From Alteromonas hispanica (GTDB lineage Bacteria; Pseudomonadota; Gammaproteobacteria; Enterobacterales; Alteromonadaceae): a stretch of DNA of 64,000 nucleotides. Within the stretch, counting starts at the first letter, position 1. Every line of letters starts with the position of its first letter. The notes under the pieces are model-generated. The model was not told where the DNA came from, did not search any database, and saw only the letters and a list, made by a program, of their open reading frames with translations. The translations under genes and the position numbers were made by a program. This document shows, piece after piece, positions 61,133 to 64,000 of the stretch. Location: NCBI RefSeq assembly GCF_010500915.1, contig NZ_JAAAWP010000004.1:62001-126000 (forward strand), read 5' to 3'.

Positions 61133-62251
61133 TTATTGGGCTATTTTTACCGAAATTGCTTCGCCCTTCACCTGTTTTTTTAACATTCTTTTCGTTCTAT
61201 CAACCACATCACCTACTAATTGACCACAGGCAGCATCGATATCATCGCCACGGGTCTTTCGTACTACCGTGGTAAAGCCGTATTCCATCAGCACCTTGGC
61301 AAACCTATCAATGCGCGAGTTACTCGAGCATGTGTAGGGAGAACCCGGGTAAGGGTTGAACGGAATTAAGTTTATTTTACTCGGAGTATCTTTAAGTACT
61401 TTCGCTAGTTCGTGAGCCTGCTCGGTACTGTCGTTTATGTGGGAAAGCATAACATATTCTACTGTAACCCTACCCTGATTCGCTTTAGACTTCGCTAAAT
61501 AGCGACGTACACCCGCCAAAAATGCTTCAATATTGTACTTTTTGTTCACAGGTACAATTTCATTACGCAACTCGTCGTTTGGCGCATGCAATGAAATAGC
61601 CAAGGCAACATCAATCTGATCGCCCAGCATGTCTAATGCAGGGACGACCCCTGACGTACTCAAAGTGACTCGACGTTTTGACAGTCCGAAACCGAAATCG
61701 TCTAACATAATGTCCATTGCCGGCACTACGTTTTTCAAATTAAGCAGCGGCTCGCCCATGCCCATCATCACCACATTGGTAATGGGGCGCTGGCTGGTAT
61801 CTTTAGAGAGCCCTAAGAATGTTGCGACTCGCCATACCTGCCCAATAATCTCACTCACGCTCAAGTTTCTATTGAAACCTTGTTGCGCGGTACTACAGAA
61901 AGTACATTCTAAGGCGCAGCCTACTTGAGATGATACGCATAATGTAGCGCGCTCTTCCTCGGGGATCCAAACAGACTCAACTTCTTGACCGCCCTCAAGA
62001 GTAAGCGCAAACTTAATTGTGCCATCGCTTGCTTCCTGGAAGTAGGCAATTTCAGGCGCTTTTATTTCACAGTTCTCAATCAGCATGGCGCGAAGATTTT
62101 TATTGAGATTACTCATTTTTTCAAAATCGCTTTCGCCGTGCTGGTATATCCATTTCATCACCTGATCGGCGCGAAACGGTTTCTCCCCCTTTTCCTTAAA
62201 GAAGTTGCGCAAGCCTTCGCGATTTAGATTTAATAAGTTTGTTTTTGCCAT
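61133..62251 (-). CDS. rlmN: 23S rRNA / tRNA adenine-2 methyltransferase RlmN
   Basis: The 372-residue radical-SAM enzyme methylates A2503 of 23S rRNA and A37 of some tRNAs. The cluster motif CxxxCxxC is Cys112-Cys116-Cys119 ('[10 protein letters not shown]'), and the catalytic Cys near the C terminus is in '[10 protein letters not shown]'. 'GMGEPLLN' and 'SLHAPND' are also present. It starts the rlmN-pilF-rodZ-ispG-hisS series. Confidence 0.97.
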   Translation of the reverse strand: MAKTNLLNLNREGLRNFFKEKGEKPFRADQVMKWIYQHGESDFEKMSNLNKNLRAMLIENCEIKAPEIAYFQEASDGTIKFALTLEGGQEVESVWIPEEERATLCVSSQVGCALECTFCSTAQQGFNRNLSVSEIIGQVWRVATFLGLSKDTSQRPITNVVMMGMGEPLLNLKNVVPAMDIMLDDFGFGLSKRRVTLSTSGVVPALDMLGDQIDVALAISLHAPNDELRNEIVPVNKKYNIEAFLAGVRRYLAKSKANQGRVTVEYVMLSHINDSTEQAHELAKVLKDTPSKINLIPFNPYPGSPYTCSSNSRIDRFAKVLMEYGFTTVVRKTRGDDIDAACGQLVGDVVDRTKRMLKKQVKGEAISVKIAQ

Positions 62252-62608
62252 GAATAAAATGACCCTTTTACCTTGCGAGGATGTGACCTCGAACTGCTTA
62301 ATTTAGATTACTATTACCGCAAAAATGTAATGAAGAGAGAGGCTTATAACACTATCGTTTGTATTTAAACGCTAATTTTTATAAACCACAATACCCGTGC
62401 GCTTATAACAAAAGCCATGCAGTAAGAAGTCATATTTTTAACGCGTATAAAGCGGCGCTTACGTGTTTAAAATTTGCGCAAATACTATCATATATGGCTC
62501 TGCATAAAAAGTGATGAGTATCTTTACCCTCTTCCAGATATAAAAAAACGAGGCCGAAGCCTCGTTTTCGAGTATTAACTACTCTATGTCTGTTTTGTTT
62601 GTCTGTAC
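62252..62608. other. Gap between ndk and rlmN
   Basis: Contains the ndk terminator at 62542-62568 and a small hairpin CGAGG-N6-CCTCG at 62276-62291 in the rlmN leader. Otherwise AT-rich without an open frame of interest. Confidence 0.5.
62542..62568 (-). terminator. Rho-independent terminator after ndk
   Basis: Perfect stem AAAACGAGGC / GCCTCGTTTT with a CGAA tetraloop; T run on the minus strand. Confidence 0.93.
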
Positions 62609-63040
62609 TTAGCGAGTACGTGGACAAATCTCTTCTTCAGAGAAGAAGTATGCAATTTCGCGAGCTGCAGATTCAGGTGCATCAGAACCGTGAACCGCGT
62701 TTTCGTCGATTGATGCAGCGTAGTCAGAACGAAGTGTTCCAGCAGCAGCATCAGCAGGGTTTGTAGCCCCCATGATTTCACGGTTTGCAAGAACAGCGTT
62801 TTCACCTTCAAGAACCTGAACCATTACCGGACCAGACGTCATGAAATCAACCAAAGCACCAAAGAAAGGACGCTCTTTGTGTTCTGCGTAGAAACCTTCC
62901 GCTTGCTCTTTGCTCATGTGGATCATCTTAGAAGCAACAATGCGAAGACCAGCAGATTCAAAACGGTTGTAAATTGCACCGATTACGTTTTTAGCTACCG
63001 CATCAGGCTTGATAATCGAAAAAGTGCGCTCAAGAGCCAT
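62609..63040 (-). CDS. ndk: Nucleoside diphosphate kinase
   Basis: The 143-residue enzyme transfers phosphate from NTPs to NDPs through phospho-His117 in '[12 protein letters not shown]'. The N terminus '[15 protein letters not shown]' is typical. It is a single-gene unit: a 272-base gap precedes it and a strong terminator follows. Confidence 0.98.
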   Translation of the reverse strand: MALERTFSIIKPDAVAKNVIGAIYNRFESAGLRIVASKMIHMSKEQAEGFYAEHKERPFFGALVDFMTSGPVMVQVLEGENAVLANREIMGATNPADAAAGTLRSDYAASIDENAVHGSDAPESAAREIAYFFSEEEICPRTR

Positions 63041-63312
63041 GTTTTTTCTCCAAACAAATAAAGTGTGTTTTCAATTTTGGCGGCGAATTATAGGCAATAA
63101 TTATCGCGTTTACTAGTGACTATTATGAAACCTCGAAACAAAGCCTTGGATTTAGCCAAACCAGCCTGTTGCTTTATATGTATGGAGCGAAATAAAGCAC
63201 TGAATTTAAAGTGAAATCAGTTTTTCATTGAAGTTTATTTATCTCTGTTAAACTTTTATGTACGCTTTATTTTTTCACTAGAGAAGCGCTATCTTTGTCT
63301 GCAATTTTTATT

Positions 63313-63726
63313 TTACGACAAATTAGCTCGCGCTAGGTCTTGTATTTTGCCAACAATAGCGCGCAATCCGTTACCGCGGGTTGGCGTAATGTGGCGCTCT
63401 AAATCTAGCGCTTCAAAATAACCATCGACATCAAACTGGGTTATCTCTCGGGGAGATTTATTGTTGTAAGCTGCTAGCACAAGTGCCAATAGGCCTTGAA
63501 CAATAACAGCATCGCTGTCTACGTCGAATGTGATCTTACCATCTTCATAAGACTCAACTAGCCATACGCTACTTTGACAACCTTTAACCAAGCGGTTTGG
63601 CGTCTTTTCGTTGTCTGGCAAGCCCGGAATAGACTTACCCAAGTCGATAATATACTGGTAGCGTTGCTCCCAATCATCGAAGAACGCCAAGTCATCTACA
63701 ATTTCTTCACTGCTTGGTAGTTGCAT
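63313..63726 (-). CDS. sufE: Sulfur acceptor protein SufE/CsdE family
   Basis: The 137-residue protein has the persulfide-accepting Cys50 in 'LVKGCQSSVWL' and the family ends 'RHITPTRGNGLRAIVGKI'. It accepts sulfur from the desulfurase SufS for iron-sulfur cluster assembly. It lies 14 bases after a SufT-like gene, consistent with a suf locus extending beyond the right edge. Confidence 0.93.
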   Translation of the reverse strand: MQLPSSEEIVDDLAFFDDWEQRYQYIIDLGKSIPGLPDNEKTPNRLVKGCQSSVWLVESYEDGKITFDVDSDAVIVQGLLALVLAAYNNKSPREITQFDVDGYFEALDLERHITPTRGNGLRAIVGKIQDLARANLS

Positions 63727-63740
63727 GTTATGTCCTGTAT

Positions 63741-64000
63741 TTAAAAAAAGAGACCGGCTTCTAGCTGCGCTTCTTCACTCATCATGTCACGAGACCAAGG
63801 AGGATCGAATACAAGCTCCACGTTTACATCATTGACATGTGGAACCATGGCAACGCGATATTCAACATCACCAACCAGAACTGGGCCCATACCGCATCCG
63901 GGGGCTGTCAGCGTCATATCAATGTTTACGTTACCACTGTCTTGGTCTATGTCGACCTTATAAATTAAGCCAAGTGACACTAGGTTAATGGGGATCTCTG
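63741..64000 (-). CDS. SufT-like (DUF59/MIP18) protein, 5' end outside the window
   Basis: The open frame continues to the right edge ('EIPINLVSLGLIYKV'), so the gene is cut. The visible part matches the MIP18/DUF59 domain: 'DPETGN'-like opening is outside, but 'TLTAPGCGMGPVL' with its Cys and the ending 'VFDPPWSRDMMSEEAQLEAGLF' are present, the latter typical of SufT in Fe-S cluster maturation. The neighbouring sufE supports this. PaaD-type proteins share the domain but the suf context favours SufT. Confidence 0.8.
   Translation of the reverse strand, partial: EIPINLVSLGLIYKVDIDQDSGNVNIDMTLTAPGCGMGPVLVGDVEYRVAMVPHVNDVNVELVFDPPWSRDMMSEEAQLEAGLFF

Overview
This window looks like chromosomal core sequence from a marine gammaproteobacterium, most likely Alteromonas or a close relative (Alteromonadales). 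The assignment rests on gene order and protein character, not on a database search. The order rpsT / murJ-ribF-ileS-lspA-fkpB-ispH followed by pilVWXY1E, the block tig-clpP-clpX-lon-hupB-ppiD, and the block ndk / rlmN-pilF-rodZ-ispG-hisS-yfgM-bamB-der are all classic gammaproteobacterial arrangements. I see no prophage, insertion sequence, CRISPR array or rRNA operon.

Layout. Positions 1-1146 (+) hold the tail of a second minor-pilin-type cluster, cut by the window edge. It converges on 1174-7826 (-), the type IV pilus genes pilV-pilW-pilX-pilY1-pilE, whose starts and stops overlap or nearly touch. 8236-15827 (-) is the ispH/fkpB/lspA/ileS/ribF/murJ group, divergent from rpsT (+). 16542-19322 (-) is a small SDR / aminoglycoside-phosphotransferase-like / SDR cluster. 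19685-27182 (+) carries an OlsF-like two-domain acyltransferase, a 56-residue membrane protein, katG and a UvrA paralogue without the UvrB-binding region. 27298-36238 (-) is the chaperone and protease block; lon has its own sigma-32-type promoter. 36608-37185 (-) is a five-gene tRNA cluster (Pro, Arg, His, Leu, Pro in transcription order) behind a strong promoter. 37613-43726 (+) holds folD, a DUF1415 gene, trmO, proS, an MBL-fold hydrolase and pldA. 43768-49873 (-) holds a histone-deacetylase-like gene, a chemoreceptor, guaA and guaB; xseA and a secreted protein of unknown function (+) follow. 52658-62251 (-) is the der to rlmN block, and 62609-64000 (-) has ndk, sufE and a partial sufT-like gene.

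How it fits together. Pilus genes appear at both ends: the minor pilins and PilY1 on the left, and the secretin pilotin PilF on the right. Isoprenoid synthesis is represented twice (ispH and ispG). The guaB-guaA pair makes GMP. The envelope genes lspA, murJ, bamB, rodZ, pldA and ppiD are spread along the window. Most of the sequence is ordinary housekeeping DNA.

The points most worth a second look are: a PilY1 whose von Willebrand A domain is interrupted by two related beta-rich modules; the OlsF-like fusion with a weak Pho-box-like sequence upstream; a PilF fused to a C-terminal LysM domain; a 98-bp element with terminal inverted repeats between guaB and guaA; and a 26-bp triplication that starts inside the last codons of a gene.
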